A stretch of 64,000 nucleotides of DNA from SCUB01 sp041918675 (GCA_041918675.1 JAYRVF010000012.1:1-64000), one strand, 5' to 3'. Positions 19,157-31,078 are shown, counted from the first letter of the stretch. Notes: generated by a model not told the origin, from the sequence alone. Numbers and translations are program-made.

Positions 19157-19587
19157 GACCCCTCGACCTGAACCCAACTCAGCCAAATTCCCGCCGTCGC
19201 GACGTTCGCCTTGAGGCGCTTCTTGCCCAACCGCGACCCGTGACGCAAGCGCACAATCCGGCGCGGGTGGTCCACTTTTTTCTCGGCCCCAGGGCGCGGA
19301 GGTCATTGCGCGGACTTGTCATATGGCGGTGCAGCATCTTCGCCGCGCATGTCGCGCGCGATCACGCGCGAGGATATCTGCGAAACCCGCTGAATGCTCG
19401 CGAACCGATCGGAACCTGCGCGATCACGCGCGGCGCAATGCTTCCCCGCGACGTTTTGCCGTCCGCGGGCGACGGCCGTCACGAGAATCACTTATTGCTG
19501 ATCCATGCTCGATGACGCGACCATTGAAATGGCGGACGAAATCCGCTTAGCTTGGCCGCATAAAATCAAGACATTGGGAGGAAGTTG
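19157..19587. other. Divergent intergenic region mobB / coxS
   Basis: This 431-bp gap holds no credible gene. It must contain the promoter for mobB-moeA (minus) and for the cox operon (plus). Only the coxS-proximal part is AT-richer. No terminator or repeat was recognised. Confidence 0.6.
19524..19552 (+). promoter_or_regulatory. Candidate promoter of the coxSLM operon
   Basis: TTGAAA at 19524-19529 and TTAGCT at 19547-19552 are 17 bp apart and lie 36 bp upstream of the coxS start, in the AT-richest part of the gap. The -10 match is only partial. Confidence 0.35.
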
Positions 19588-20073
<486 letters not shown>

Positions 20074-20192
20074 CCGCGATCCGACTTTCGCCGACGGCGA
20101 ATTGCCGCTTACGATCTTGAACTCATAACGGCCGCGACCCGCGTGATCCGTTCACGACGCGAAGCCGGCGGCCACCCCGAGGAGACGGAACA

Positions 20193-22538
<2,346 letters not shown>

Positions 22539-22562
22539 GCGGGCGCAAGGGGAGAAACGACC

Positions 22563-23363
22563 ATGTATGAAACGACCTATCATCGTCCCGCCAGCGTCGA
22601 GGAAGCCGTGGCGCTGTTCAAGAAGGCTTCCGACGCGCGCTATCTCGCCGGCGGCCACACGCTGATCCCGACCATGAAGCAGCGCCTGGCCTCGCCCTCC
22701 GACGTCATCGATCTGGCGCGCATTCCAACGCTCGTCGGCATCGAGGTGTCGGCCGACGCCGTCACCATCAAGGCGGCGACGACGCATTACGATGTCGCCA
22801 CCAGCGCCGCGGTGAACAAGGCGCTGCCCGCGCTCGCGGTGCTCGCCGGCGGCATCGGCGATCCGCAGGTGCGCCATCGCGGCACGATCGGCGGCTCGGT
22901 CGTCAACAACGATCCCTCGGCGGACTATCCCGCCGGCGTGCTCGCTCTCGGCGCGACGATGAAGACGAACAAGCGCTCGATCGCGGCCGATGATTTCTTC
23001 AAGGGCCTTTTCACCACCGCGTTGGAGGAAGGCGAGGTGATCACGGCGATCTCGTTCCCGATTCCGACCAAGGCCGGCTACGCCAAGTTCCCGAACCCGG
23101 CCTCGCGTTACGCGCTGACCGGCGTTTTCGTCGCCAAGACGAAATCGGGCGCGGTGCGCGCGGCGGCGACGGGTGCCTCGCAGAGCGGCGTGATGCGCCT
23201 TGCCGAGGTCGAGAAGGCCCTGAGCGCGAACTGGTCGGAGAAGGCGCTCGACGGCGTGACGATCTCGCCGAACGGCCTGATCGCGGACGTCCATGGCACG
23301 GCCGCCTACCGCGCCGGGCTCATGGTGACGATGGCGAAGCGCGCCGTCGCGGCGGCGGGCTGA
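22563..23363 (+). CDS. coxM: Molybdenum hydroxylase FAD subunit (CoxM-like)
   Basis: The 266-residue FAD-binding medium subunit has the two FAD motifs: AGGHTLIP at residues ~31-38 and TIGGSVVNNDPSADYPA around 110, followed by the C-terminal CO dehydrogenase flavoprotein domain. It takes electrons from the iron-sulfur subunit. An AAGGGGAGA ribosome site lies just upstream, and it is the third gene of the operon, 24 bp after coxL. No coxD/E/F-type maturation genes follow; the operon ends with a strong terminator. Confidence 0.93.
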   Translation: MYETTYHRPASVEEAVALFKKASDARYLAGGHTLIPTMKQRLASPSDVIDLARIPTLVGIEVSADAVTIKAATTHYDVATSAAVNKALPALAVLAGGIGDPQVRHRGTIGGSVVNNDPSADYPAGVLALGATMKTNKRSIAADDFFKGLFTTALEEGEVITAISFPIPTKAGYAKFPNPASRYALTGVFVAKTKSGAVRAAATGASQSGVMRLAEVEKALSANWSEKALDGVTISPNGLIADVHGTAAYRAGLMVTMAKRAVAAAG

Positions 23364-23391
23364 TCACCCGCGATTGCGGCGATCATAGAGG

Positions 23392-23425
23392 CGGCCCGGT
23401 CACACCCGACCGGGCCGTTTTCTTT
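23392..23425 (+). terminator. Rho-independent terminator of the cox operon
   Basis: CGGCCCGGTC (23392-23401) and GACCGGGCCG (23408-23417) form a perfect 10-bp GC stem with a 6-nt loop, followed by TTTTCTTT. It lies 28 bp after the coxM stop. Confidence 0.9.
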
Positions 23426-23499
23426 GCGATCCCGGTCCGAACGGGGTGACGGCGCGCCGCGCGTCCACGCTGGCTTGTTGCCGCGCGGATCTTGCCGCC

Positions 23500-24045
23500 T
23501 CAGGCGAAACATTCGGCCCGGTCGAGCGTCGGCGCGTCCCGGTCTTTCGCCGCCAATATCGGCGCGCGGTCGATCGGCCAGTCGATCCCGATCCGCGGAT
23601 CGTTCCAGGCGATCGCGCGCTCGCATCCGGGCGCCCAATAATCCGTCGTCTTGTAGAGGAAGTCGGCGCCTTGCGACAGCACGACGAAGCCGTGCGCGAA
23701 TCCTTCCGGGATCCAGAGCTGGCGTCTGTTCTCGGCCGACAGCGTCACGCCGACCCATGCGCCGAATGTGGGGGAAGAGCGGCGAATATCGACGGCAACG
23801 TCGAACACCTCGCCAACCACGACGCGCACCAGTTTTCCCTGCGGCCGCCGGACCTGGTAGTGCAAACCGCGCAGGACGTATCTCGGCCCATGGCTGTGAT
23901 TGTCCTGAACGAATTCGACATCACGGCCGATCGCCTCGGCGAATCGCGCGCGGTTGAAGCTTTCGAAAAAGAGCCCGCGCTCGTCCGTGTGGACGGATGG
24001 CTCGATGATGAGCACGTCGGCGATCGCGGTGGCGACGACCTTCAC
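23500..24045 (-). CDS. rfbC: dTDP-4-dehydrorhamnose 3,5-epimerase
   Basis: The 181-residue cupin protein catalyses the third step of dTDP-L-rhamnose synthesis. It shows the family blocks DERGLFFESFN, FVQDNHSHG, VLRGLHYQ (catalytic His), GEVFDVAVDIRRSSPTFG, LWIPEGFAHGF and YKTTDYWAP. Length and motifs are complete. It is the last gene of the rfb operon; its ATG overlaps the stop of rfbA (ATGA). Confidence 0.95.
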   Translation of the reverse strand: MKVVATAIADVLIIEPSVHTDERGLFFESFNRARFAEAIGRDVEFVQDNHSHGPRYVLRGLHYQVRRPQGKLVRVVVGEVFDVAVDIRRSSPTFGAWVGVTLSAENRRQLWIPEGFAHGFVVLSQGADFLYKTTDYWAPGCERAIAWNDPRIGIDWPIDRAPILAAKDRDAPTLDRAECFA

Positions 24046-24929
24046 CGCTGTCGCCCCTCGGCGAGGACGCGGTAAAGATATCGGCCGTAGGCGTTGCCCG
24101 ACAGCGGCCGCGCCAGCGCTTCAAGCTCGGCCGCGTCGATGAAGCCCTTGCGAAAGGCGATTTCCTCGGGACAGGCGATCTTCAAGCCTTGGCGGCGCTC
24201 GATGGTGGCGACGAACTGGCTGGCTTCGAGCAGCGTCTCATGCGTCCCGGTATCGAGCCAGGCGCAGCCACGCCCCATGATCTCCACGCGCAGCCGGCCA
24301 CGCGCGAGATAGGCGCGGTTGAGATCGGTGATTTCCAGCTCGCCGCGCGGCGAGGGCTTGATCGACTTGGCGATCTCGACGACCTCGCCGTCGTAGAAAT
24401 AGAGCCCGGTGACCGCGAAATTCGATTTCGGCGCGCGCGGCTTTTCGATGATCGTGAGGGGCGCGCCGTCGGCGCCGAATTCGACGACGCCGTAACGTTC
24501 CGGATCGCTGACGTGATAGGCGAAGATCGTCGCGCCCTCCGCGCGCGCGTCGGCGCGTTCGAACAGGTGGTGGAGATCGTGACCGTGGAAGATGTTGTCG
24601 CCGAGCACCAGCGCGGCCGGAGCGCCGGAGAGAAACGCTTCGCCGATCAGGAACGCCTGCGCCAATCCCTCGGGGGCCGGCTGGACGGCGTAACCGATCC
24701 GCAGGCCCCAGCGCCCACCGTCGCCCAGCAATTGCTCGAAACGAGGCGTGTCCCGCGGCGTCGAGATGACGAGAATGTCGCGGATGCCGCTGAGCATGAG
24801 GACGCTGAGCGGATAATAGATCATCGGCTTGTCGTAGACCGGCAGCAATTGCTTCGACACCGGCAGCGTGACCGGATAAAGCCGCGTGCCGGTCCCGCCC
24901 GCGAGAATGATGCCCTTGCGGCCGCTCAT
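24042..24929 (-). CDS. rfbA: Glucose-1-phosphate thymidylyltransferase
   Basis: The 295-residue protein makes dTDP-glucose from dTTP and glucose-1-phosphate, the first step to dTDP-rhamnose. The signature KGIILAGGTGTRLYPVT is at the N-terminus, followed by SKQLLPVYDKPMIYYPLS, LVLGDNIFHG, and WLDTGTHETLLEAS near the C-terminus. It overlaps rfbD upstream and rfbC downstream by 4 bp each, so translation is coupled. Confidence 0.96.
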   Translation of the reverse strand: MSGRKGIILAGGTGTRLYPVTLPVSKQLLPVYDKPMIYYPLSVLMLSGIRDILVISTPRDTPRFEQLLGDGGRWGLRIGYAVQPAPEGLAQAFLIGEAFLSGAPAALVLGDNIFHGHDLHHLFERADARAEGATIFAYHVSDPERYGVVEFGADGAPLTIIEKPRAPKSNFAVTGLYFYDGEVVEIAKSIKPSPRGELEITDLNRAYLARGRLRVEIMGRGCAWLDTGTHETLLEASQFVATIERRQGLKIACPEEIAFRKGFIDAAELEALARPLSGNAYGRYLYRVLAEGRQR

Positions 24930-25831
24930 GATCGCTCCCGCGTGAGGATGTCGCGGACGACCCGTGGCAGATCCTCGCGCCAGTCGGGCAATGAAACCGC
25001 GAAGGCGCGGCGGAGCTTGCCGGTATCGAGCAGCGAATTCATCGGTCGTGTCGCCCTGGTCGCATGGTCGGCGGCCGTGATGGCCGTGACGCGCTCCGGG
25101 GAAGCGCGCAGAACCGCGCCCTCAAACACGGCTTGAGAAATCGCCGCGCGCGCGAATGCGTGCCAATTCGTCTCCCCCGCGCAAGCTAGATGATAAATGC
25201 CCGACAATTTGTCAACGTCGTCCCGGTCGCCGAGCAGCCGCGCGGCGATGACCGCCGTCGCGTCGGCGATCCGCCCGGCGCTGGTCGGCGCGCCGTGTTG
25301 ATCGGCGACGACGCGCAAGGCGTCGCGCTCGCGCGCCAATTTTAGAATCGTTCCGACGAAATTGGTTCCATGCGCGCTGTAGACCCAGCTCGCGCGCAAA
25401 ATGACATGGCGCGCGCCGCTATCGGCGATCGCGCGTTCGCCGGCGAGCTTGCTCTGGCCATAGACGTTGAGCGGATTGGCGATATCGCTTTCCAGATAGG
25501 CCGCCGTCTTGCGGCCATCGAAGACATAGTCGGTCGAGTAATGCACGAGCCAGAGGCGACGGCACGCGGCCTCGCCCGCCATGGTCGCGACCGCGCGGGC
25601 GTTGACGGCGTGCGCGGCCTCCGGCTCGTCCTCGGCGCGATCGACGGCGGTGTAGGCGGCGGCGTTGACGATGATATCGGGCAAGATCGTCGCGATCGCG
25701 TCGCCAATCTCGGCCGGGCGCGCGAGATCGACGGCCTCGCGCGGCGGCGCTACGATGTCGCCGATCGGCGCGAGCGCGCGGCGCAGTTCGGTCCCGACCT
25801 GTCCATCACCACCGAATAGAAGAATTCTCAT
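24926..25831 (-). CDS. rfbD: dTDP-4-dehydrorhamnose reductase
   Basis: The 301-residue NADPH-dependent enzyme makes dTDP-L-rhamnose in the last pathway step. It has the N-terminal Rossmann motif LLFGGDGQVGTEL, YSTDYVFDGRK, the catalytic YGQSKLAGE (YxxxK), and RASWVYSAHGTNFV. I chose ATG at 25831 (MRILLFGG), which overlaps the rfbB stop (ATGA) and puts the nucleotide-binding loop at the N-terminus; an 88-codon upstream extension inside rfbB is rejected. Confidence 0.95.
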   Translation of the reverse strand: MRILLFGGDGQVGTELRRALAPIGDIVAPPREAVDLARPAEIGDAIATILPDIIVNAAAYTAVDRAEDEPEAAHAVNARAVATMAGEAACRRLWLVHYSTDYVFDGRKTAAYLESDIANPLNVYGQSKLAGERAIADSGARHVILRASWVYSAHGTNFVGTILKLARERDALRVVADQHGAPTSAGRIADATAVIAARLLGDRDDVDKLSGIYHLACAGETNWHAFARAAISQAVFEGAVLRASPERVTAITAADHATRATRPMNSLLDTGKLRRAFAVSLPDWREDLPRVVRDILTRERS

Positions 25832-26937
25832 CGCGCGTAACAGCGATCGAACCAGGCGCGATAGTCCCCGCTCGTCACCTCTCCGACCCATGCCGCGTTG
25901 TCGAGATACCAGCGCACGGTTTTCTTCAGCCCCGTCTCGAATGTCTCCCTCGGACGCCAGCCGAGCTCCGACGCCATCTTGCCCGCGTCGATCGCATAAC
26001 GCCGGTCGTGCCCGGGGCGATCGGCGACGAAGGCGATCTGTTCGGAATAGGACTTGCCGTCCTGGCGCGGGCGCTCGGCGTCGAGCAGCTCGCACAATGC
26101 GCGCACGACATCGATGTTGGTTCGTTCATTGCCGCCGCCGATATTGTAGACCTCGCCCGGTCGGCCGCGCGCCAGAACGTCGCCGATGGCGGCGCAATGA
26201 TCCTCCACATAGAGCCAGTCGCGCACCTGCCGGCCGTCGCCGTAGATCGGGAGCGCTTCGCCGCGAAGGGCCTGGTGAATGCACAGCGGAATGAGCTTTT
26301 CCGGAAACTGATAGGGACCGAAATTGTTCGAGCAATTGGTGGTCACGACCGGCAACCCGTAGCTTTGAAAATAGGCGCGCGCGAAATGGTCGGACGCGGC
26401 CTTGGACGCGGCATAGGGGCTGTTCGGGTGGTAGGCGCTTGTCTCGGAAAAAGGCCGGTCGTCGGGGCCGAGCGAGCCGTAGACCTCGTCGGTCGACACA
26501 TGCAGAACACGGAATGCGGCCTTGGCGTCGCCAGCCAATTCCGACCAATGCGCGCGCGCGGCCTCGAGCACGCGGAACGCGCCGACGACATTGGTCTGGA
26601 CGAAATCCTCCGGTCCAAGCAGCGAACGATCGACGTGGGATTCGGCGGCGAAGTGCACGATCGCGCCGATGCGATGACGGCGCAGCAATTCGAGGACCAG
26701 ACCCTGATCACAAATGTCGCCCCGCACGAACGCGTGCCTCGGATCTTGCGCGACCGAGGCGAGATTGCCGAGATTGCCGGCATAAGTGAGCTTGTCGAGA
26801 TTGACGATCGGCGCGCGTTCGCGCGCGAGCCAGCGCAGGACGAAATTGCTGCCGATGAATCCGGCCCCGCCCGTCACCAGGATCGGGGACGCCAGCGGAT
26901 CGCGATTGACGGGCGGCGGCGAGGCGGACGCGCTCAT
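25828..26937 (-). CDS. rfbB: dTDP-glucose 4,6-dehydratase
   Basis: The 369-residue extended SDR enzyme converts dTDP-glucose to dTDP-4-keto-6-deoxyglucose. It shows VTGGAGFIGSNFV at residues ~21-33, FAAESHVDRS, the catalytic HVSTDEVYGSLG region, PYAASKAASDH (YxxxK), TNCSNNFGPYQFPEKLIP and RDWLYVEDHC. About 20 Ser/Pro-rich residues precede the Rossmann fold, longer than usual, and ATG at 26937 is supported only by a weak purine-rich site. It is the first gene of the four-gene operon; a 6-bp hairpin (CCGGCA/TGCCGG at 26960-26979) lies in its leader. Confidence 0.95.
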   Translation of the reverse strand: MSASASPPPVNRDPLASPILVTGGAGFIGSNFVLRWLARERAPIVNLDKLTYAGNLGNLASVAQDPRHAFVRGDICDQGLVLELLRRHRIGAIVHFAAESHVDRSLLGPEDFVQTNVVGAFRVLEAARAHWSELAGDAKAAFRVLHVSTDEVYGSLGPDDRPFSETSAYHPNSPYAASKAASDHFARAYFQSYGLPVVTTNCSNNFGPYQFPEKLIPLCIHQALRGEALPIYGDGRQVRDWLYVEDHCAAIGDVLARGRPGEVYNIGGGNERTNIDVVRALCELLDAERPRQDGKSYSEQIAFVADRPGHDRRYAIDAGKMASELGWRPRETFETGLKKTVRWYLDNAAWVGEVTSGDYRAWFDRCYAR

Positions 26938-27098
26938 TTCAAATTCTCTTCAAAAATATCCGGCAAGATAGCCTGCCGGTGAAATTCTCCCATTAGCCGA
27001 TTTTCAACTTCAAGGCCAACGCTCCCGCACCCGCGCGAGGGAACTGGCCGACGGAAATCACGGTTGGTCGCGGTCCGCGCGATTGCGTCCGGGGTCGA

Positions 27099-28046
27099 TT
27101 ATCGCCGTCCCGGACGCATCGAAGCGATGACTTCGTCCAACTCCTTGCCCCATACGCGTTCGCCGTCCTCGGCTTCGGCGATCAGGTGGCCTTCCTCTCC
27201 CCAGGCGGCGAGCACGCGCAAATCGACGCGGCCGCCGGCGGCGCGAAACGCGTCGGCCATTCGGCGCGCCAGCGCGGGCGGAAAATAGCTGTCGTTCGCG
27301 CTCACGAGCCACGTCACGCGCGCGCGCGCGCCGCGACCGAACAGAGCGGCGGTCGCGACCAATTGCTCCGGCGCGCAGACCCTGCCCGGCAAATTGTCGG
27401 CGTGTCCGCCGCGACCCGGCGAATGCACGACGATCCGCGCCAAGCCATCGGCGTTGCGCGCGGCCAGCGCGAGCGCGCCCCACCCGCCGGCGGAATGGCC
27501 GATGACAAGCGCGCCGTCCTTTCTCACGAACGGCCGCGACCGCATGAAATCGAGCGCGCGCGAAATCGAATCCGCCGTCGCGTTTCCCGCGCGCGCGTAA
27601 TCGGCATCCGCGCAGCCACCCTGATCCTCCAGATAAGGCCCACCGGTCGCGCCATGTCCGGGGCGCTGCGGAACGACGACCACGAAACCGCGCGCGACCA
27701 GAAACGCGGCAAGCGGGCGATATTCCATCGGCGGCATTTGCGCGCGCGCGATCGGGTTCTGCAACGACGCGTGCGCGATCACGGCGAGCGGGAACGGACC
27801 CGCGCCGGGCGGGCGAAACACGATCGCATGCGCGGCGGTCGCCGGATCGGGCGACGGCATCAGCCATGCTTGCCGCCGCAACGGCGCGCCTTCCGCGCCG
27901 ACGGGACCGAACGCCTCGGCGCGCGCGGCGCCAGGCGCCATCCCGACGGCAAGGACAGCAACCATGACCCATCCGGCCAGGCGCGCGCGGAAGGTATTCC
28001 ACTCTTGCGGGAATTGCCGTCGCTCGGATCGCCCATGCGCGTTCAC
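27099..28046 (-). CDS. Secreted alpha/beta hydrolase (dienelactone hydrolase-like)
   Basis: This is an exported alpha/beta-hydrolase fold protein of ~315 residues. A signal peptide is visible (RARLAGWVMVAVLAVGMAPGAARA, cleaved before EAF), followed by FRPPGAGPFPLAVIAHAS, VVPQRPGHGATGG, and the nucleophile elbow GHSAGGWGALALA with Ser. A late His is in WGEEGHLIAEAEDG. It resembles predicted dienelactone hydrolase-like esterases; the substrate is unknown. The start is uncertain: I use GTG at 28046, but another GTG at 28115 would add 23 residues. It ends before the rfb leader and is divergent from the acetyltransferase at 28176. Confidence 0.8.
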   Translation of the reverse strand: MNAHGRSERRQFPQEWNTFRARLAGWVMVAVLAVGMAPGAARAEAFGPVGAEGAPLRRQAWLMPSPDPATAAHAIVFRPPGAGPFPLAVIAHASLQNPIARAQMPPMEYRPLAAFLVARGFVVVVPQRPGHGATGGPYLEDQGGCADADYARAGNATADSISRALDFMRSRPFVRKDGALVIGHSAGGWGALALAARNADGLARIVVHSPGRGGHADNLPGRVCAPEQLVATAALFGRGARARVTWLVSANDSYFPPALARRMADAFRAAGGRVDLRVLAAWGEEGHLIAEAEDGERVWGKELDEVIASMRPGRR

Positions 28047-28175
28047 GCGCGCGCGTTCCGCCGCTTGACGCCCGATCTGTCCGATTTCGGAACAGATGAT
28101 GTATGGAATCCACACATTAACGGATTATTAAACATAGGCCTTGATGCCCTTCGCCTCGCTTGCTTTGATTGGATC

Positions 28176-28685
28176 ATGAGTACGGTCCTCATCGAAGTGC
28201 GGCAAGCACGACCCTGCGACGCGCGCGTCATCGCGGAGACGCATGATGACGCGTGGCGCTCGGCCTATCAGGGAATCATTCCCGGCGCGGAGCTCGAGCG
28301 GCTGATCAACCGGCGCGGCCCGCGCTGGTGGGAAAGCGCGATCCGCAAGGGCAGCCGCATCAGCGTGCTGGTGTTCGGCGATCATATCGCCGGCTACGCC
28401 AATTACGGCCGCAACCGCGCTCGCAGCCTACATTACGAGGGCGAGATCTACGAGATCTATCTGCGACCGGAATTCCAGGGGCTCGGCTTCGGCCGCCGCC
28501 TGTTCGCCGCGGCGCGGCGCGACCTGGTCCAGAGCGGATTGCGCAGCATGGTGGTGTGGGCGCTCTCCGACAATGATGCCGCGCTCGAATTCTACAAGAC
28601 GCTCGGCGGGCGCATGGTCGCGCGTTCCTCGGAACGTTTCGGCGCGAAGAACCTCGACAAGGTCGCCTTCGCCTGGAGCTGTTGA
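28176..28685 (+). CDS. GNAT-family N-acetyltransferase
   Basis: The 169-residue protein has a single GNAT fold. Acetyl-CoA-binding motif A is the EIYLRPEFQGLGFGRRLF region (Q/RxxGxG/A type, residues ~94-111), and motif B is ALEFYKTLGGRMV near the C-terminus. The N-terminal VRQARPCDARVIAETHDDAW is typical of this group. ATG at 28176 (MSTVLIEV) is the first reasonable start; a much longer frame upstream runs antisense to the hydrolase and is rejected. The acceptor substrate is unknown. Confidence 0.88.
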   Translation: MSTVLIEVRQARPCDARVIAETHDDAWRSAYQGIIPGAELERLINRRGPRWWESAIRKGSRISVLVFGDHIAGYANYGRNRARSLHYEGEIYEIYLRPEFQGLGFGRRLFAAARRDLVQSGLRSMVVWALSDNDAALEFYKTLGGRMVARSSERFGAKNLDKVAFAWSC

Positions 28686-28710
28686 CCCCGGTGTATTGAC
28701 GACGACGCGA

Positions 28711-29025
28711 TCAACCGATCGCAGCGCGCAATCTCTCGATCAGTTTCGTTGTCTCGCCTTCGATCGCGATCCGCTTGAGTCTGGCCGTCGCGCCCGATTC
28801 CACCCGCGCCGCGCGCGCGGGAACACCGGCCGCCTTGGCGACAAGCGTCTCCACCGCCCGGTTGGCCGCGCCCTCCTCGGGCGCGACGCGAACGCGGATT
28901 TTCAGGACGACCAGCCCATCGGCAAGCACGCCGATGCCGTCGATGGAATCGCGGCCGCCGCGCGGCGTCACGCGGACGGTCACGACGAGACCGTCCGTGG
29001 TCGCGCGCCAGGGCTCGCTGTCCAC
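28711..29025 (-). CDS. DUF167 (YggU-family) protein
   Basis: The 104-residue protein matches DUF167/YggU in length and pattern: VTPRGGRDSIDGI near residue 20, LKIRVRVAPEEGAANRAVETLVAKAAGVP, then VESGATARLKRIAIEG. The function of the family is unknown. It lies 3 bp downstream of the YggT-like gene on the same strand, a conserved YggT-YggU pairing in proteobacteria. Confidence 0.9.
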   Translation of the reverse strand: MDSEPWRATTDGLVVTVRVTPRGGRDSIDGIGVLADGLVVLKIRVRVAPEEGAANRAVETLVAKAAGVPARAARVESGATARLKRIAIEGETTKLIERLRAAIG

Positions 29026-29028
29026 GCG

Positions 29029-29319
29029 TCAGAAAACGTTGGGATAGATATAATAGCGGATCACGCGCTCGATTAGCATGATGATCAGGATCAGAATGAT
29101 CGGCGAAATGTCGAGCCCGCCGAGATTGGGCAGATAGTTCCTGATCGGGCGCAGAAGCGGCTCGGTGATGCGGTAAAGGAATTCGCCGATGGCGCCCACC
29201 ACCGGATTGCGCGTGTTGACCACGTTGAAAGCGATGAGCCACGACAAGATCGCCGACGCGATCAGGAGCCAGATGTAGAGATCCAGAACAATCAGGATGA
29301 TGTCGAGAATGGCGCGCAT
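29029..29319 (-). CDS. YggT-family membrane protein
   Basis: The 96-residue protein has two hydrophobic segments (LDIILIVLDLYIWLLIASAIL and IILILIIMLIERVI) around a conserved loop with RITEPLLRPIRNYLPNLGG, the YggT signature. Family members are inner-membrane proteins linked to osmotic tolerance and septum/membrane organisation, without a known reaction. I chose ATG at 29319; a 90-codon upstream extension is rejected as non-family sequence. Confidence 0.92.
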   Translation of the reverse strand: MRAILDIILIVLDLYIWLLIASAILSWLIAFNVVNTRNPVVGAIGEFLYRITEPLLRPIRNYLPNLGGLDISPIILILIIMLIERVIRYYIYPNVF

Positions 29320-29791
29320 GGAAATTGGCTCGGAGCGTTCGCGGATCGCCGGGTCGGCGGTTCGGGGTCCGGCGTCGTCATCCGGGCCGGCGCCGAAACT
29401 ATCGGTTCGCGGCGGTGCAAACAAGTCGACTTGGGGCGCGAAAGAGGACGCCGGCGTCATATTCGCGTCAACGTGGCGGCTCAACCTGCCTTGGGGCGGC
29501 TTTGGGGCAGCTTTTTCCAAGCGCGCGTTCGGACGGAATTTCCGAAGCGCAAGTCTGACACACAAGCCTGACGAACAAGCCTGACGCATAATTCGAACGC
29601 GCCATTCCGGCGCGGTTTGGCGCGGGGGGTCGCGGCGGGGGCGAGCCGCCCCGGCCGAGGCACCGCAAGAAGGCCGGGAAGGGGCGATTTGGCCGCGACC
29701 GGCGAAACCGGTCGTTCTTGACTTGCCCTCCGGTGACCTCGTAAATGACGGCCTTGCCGACCGGGGCGCTTCGCGCGCTTTCGTGTCGCGG
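29320..29791. other. Gene-free region between yggT-like gene and tRNA-Ala
   Basis: This 472-bp stretch holds no convincing protein gene. The promoters for yggT (minus) and tRNA-Ala (plus) must lie here. It contains several G-rich runs near 29610-29650 but no hairpin with a U-run that I can call. Confidence 0.6.
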
Positions 29792-29867
29792 GGGGCCGTA
29801 GCTCAGCTGGGAGAGCGCCTCGTTCGCAATGAGGAGGTCAGGGGTTCGATCCCCCTCGGCTCCACCA
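29792..29867 (+). tRNA. tRNA-Ala (anticodon CGC)
   Basis: The 76-nt cloverleaf includes an encoded CCA end. The acceptor stem GGGGCCG pairs with CGGCTCC (one G-U), D-loop AGCTCAGCTGGGAGAGC, anticodon stem CCTCG/TGAGG with loop TTCGCAA and anticodon CGC at 29825-29827, and T-arm GGGGTTCGATCCCC. It reads GCG codons, which are abundant in this GC-rich genome. Confidence 0.97.
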
Positions 29868-30080
29868 AATAGCTCCATAAGCGGTTGTTTTTACGCTATT
29901 TTCCGACGCCGGCGACCGGCGTCGTTCTATCTGCCCCACAATCCAGGCGCGACAGCGTGCGACGCAGCAAGATTGTGGTGACGCAAGCCAGAGACCCGCG
30001 CGCGTCCGGCGCGGCAACGCGTCATGGCCGCCGCGCCGTGGAAGCCGACAGCGCGCGCCCGTCGTCGTCATGGCCCAAAA

Positions 30081-30557
30081 TCAAGGATCGTTCTCGCCAC
30101 CGGGCCGTGGGCCCTTGCGATCGCGCGCATAATGAATGTGGCCGGTGCGGTGAGCGATCTTGTCGTACAGAACACAGGCGCGCGAATTGGTCTCGTGGGT
30201 GAGCCACCATGTTTGGGAGGCACCGAGCCTGTCGGCTTCCGCGTAGACGGCCTCGACGAGTTTGCGCCCGACGCCCGACCGCTTGGCCCCGGCCGCGACG
30301 AACAAATCATTGAGGTAGACCGAGGGAGACGCACTCCAGGTCGACCAGGTGACGACCGCATGCGCCAGGCCCTGAAGGCGCTCGCCATCTTCGGCGACGA
30401 GGCCGATGAACGGTCCGCCGTGGTCGAGCAGACGGCCGAACGTCAACGCCGTGACCTCGGCCGGAATCGCGGCGCGATAGAATGCCTGGTAGCCGCCCCA
30501 CAATTCGCGCCAGCCGCGTTCATCCCCGGCTTGAAGACGCCGGATCACGGGATCCAT
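30081..30557 (-). CDS. GNAT-family N-acetyltransferase
   Basis: The 158-residue GNAT protein has the motif A region YLNDLFVAAGAKRSGVGRKLVEAV (RxxGxG/A loop, residues ~82-105) and motif B around WWLTHETNSRACVLYDKIAHRTG. It resembles small-molecule or diamine-type acetyltransferases. I chose ATG at 30557, with GGAG upstream; the start overlaps the stop of the MarR gene (ATGA), so the two are co-expressed. The acceptor is unknown. Confidence 0.88.
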   Translation of the reverse strand: MDPVIRRLQAGDERGWRELWGGYQAFYRAAIPAEVTALTFGRLLDHGGPFIGLVAEDGERLQGLAHAVVTWSTWSASPSVYLNDLFVAAGAKRSGVGRKLVEAVYAEADRLGASQTWWLTHETNSRACVLYDKIAHRTGHIHYARDRKGPRPGGENDP

Positions 30558-31078
30558 CACTTGCTCCTCTCGGTTCTCCGCTTCTCGCCTCGCGGCGTGC
30601 CGTTCCCCGCGAAGGCCGTCGCGACGTGGCTGAGCCAGCGACGCACCGCGGCGCGCTCCGCCTCCGTCTCAAATCCCGCGTCCAAGTGACGGTTCACGGT
30701 ATCGGCCCGCGCGCGGCATCGACCGAGAAGCCGGCGACCCTCCGCCGTCAACGTGACGTTCAGGATTCGGCCATGCACCGCATGAGGGCTGCGCTTAATC
30801 GCGCCCCGCTGCTCGAGCTGACGAACGATGTCATTGATCGTCTGCGGCGTCAGCAAAGCGAGGCGCGCCAGCTCGGCGCTCGACAGCGGTTCGTAGGCCC
30901 CGATGACGATGAGAACGGAAAACTGCGGCGAGGTGATCGCAAGATCGTCAAGCGCGCGATCAAGCGCGCGACGAATCGCCGCGTTGGCCTGCCGGACGAG
31001 GTAGGCGGTGTAGCCGTCTCGGCCACGCTTTCCTTCTCCGGCCCTCGGCAATCGTCCACGGCGTTCCCCGCTTGTCAT
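30557..31078 (-). CDS. MarR-family transcriptional regulator
   Basis: The 173-residue winged-helix repressor has YLVRQANAAIRRALDRALDDLAITSPQFSVL leading into LSSAELARLALLTPQTINDIVRQLEQRGAI (recognition helix) and a wing with RILNVTLTAEGRRLL. I chose ATG at 31078 (MTSGERRG); a start at 31144 would overlap the divergent flavoprotein gene and its ribosome site. It is divergent from that gene across only 56 bp containing a 15-bp direct repeat, which makes joint regulation of both units likely. The effector is unknown. Confidence 0.9.
   Translation of the reverse strand: MTSGERRGRLPRAGEGKRGRDGYTAYLVRQANAAIRRALDRALDDLAITSPQFSVLIVIGAYEPLSSAELARLALLTPQTINDIVRQLEQRGAIKRSPHAVHGRILNVTLTAEGRRLLGRCRARADTVNRHLDAGFETEAERAAVRRWLSHVATAFAGNGTPRGEKRRTERSK

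Noticed and set aside
29468..29878. Minus-strand frame containing RTPDLLIANEALSQLSYGP
   Set aside because: This is the antisense of tRNA-Ala and its flank, a well-known false gene type in databases.
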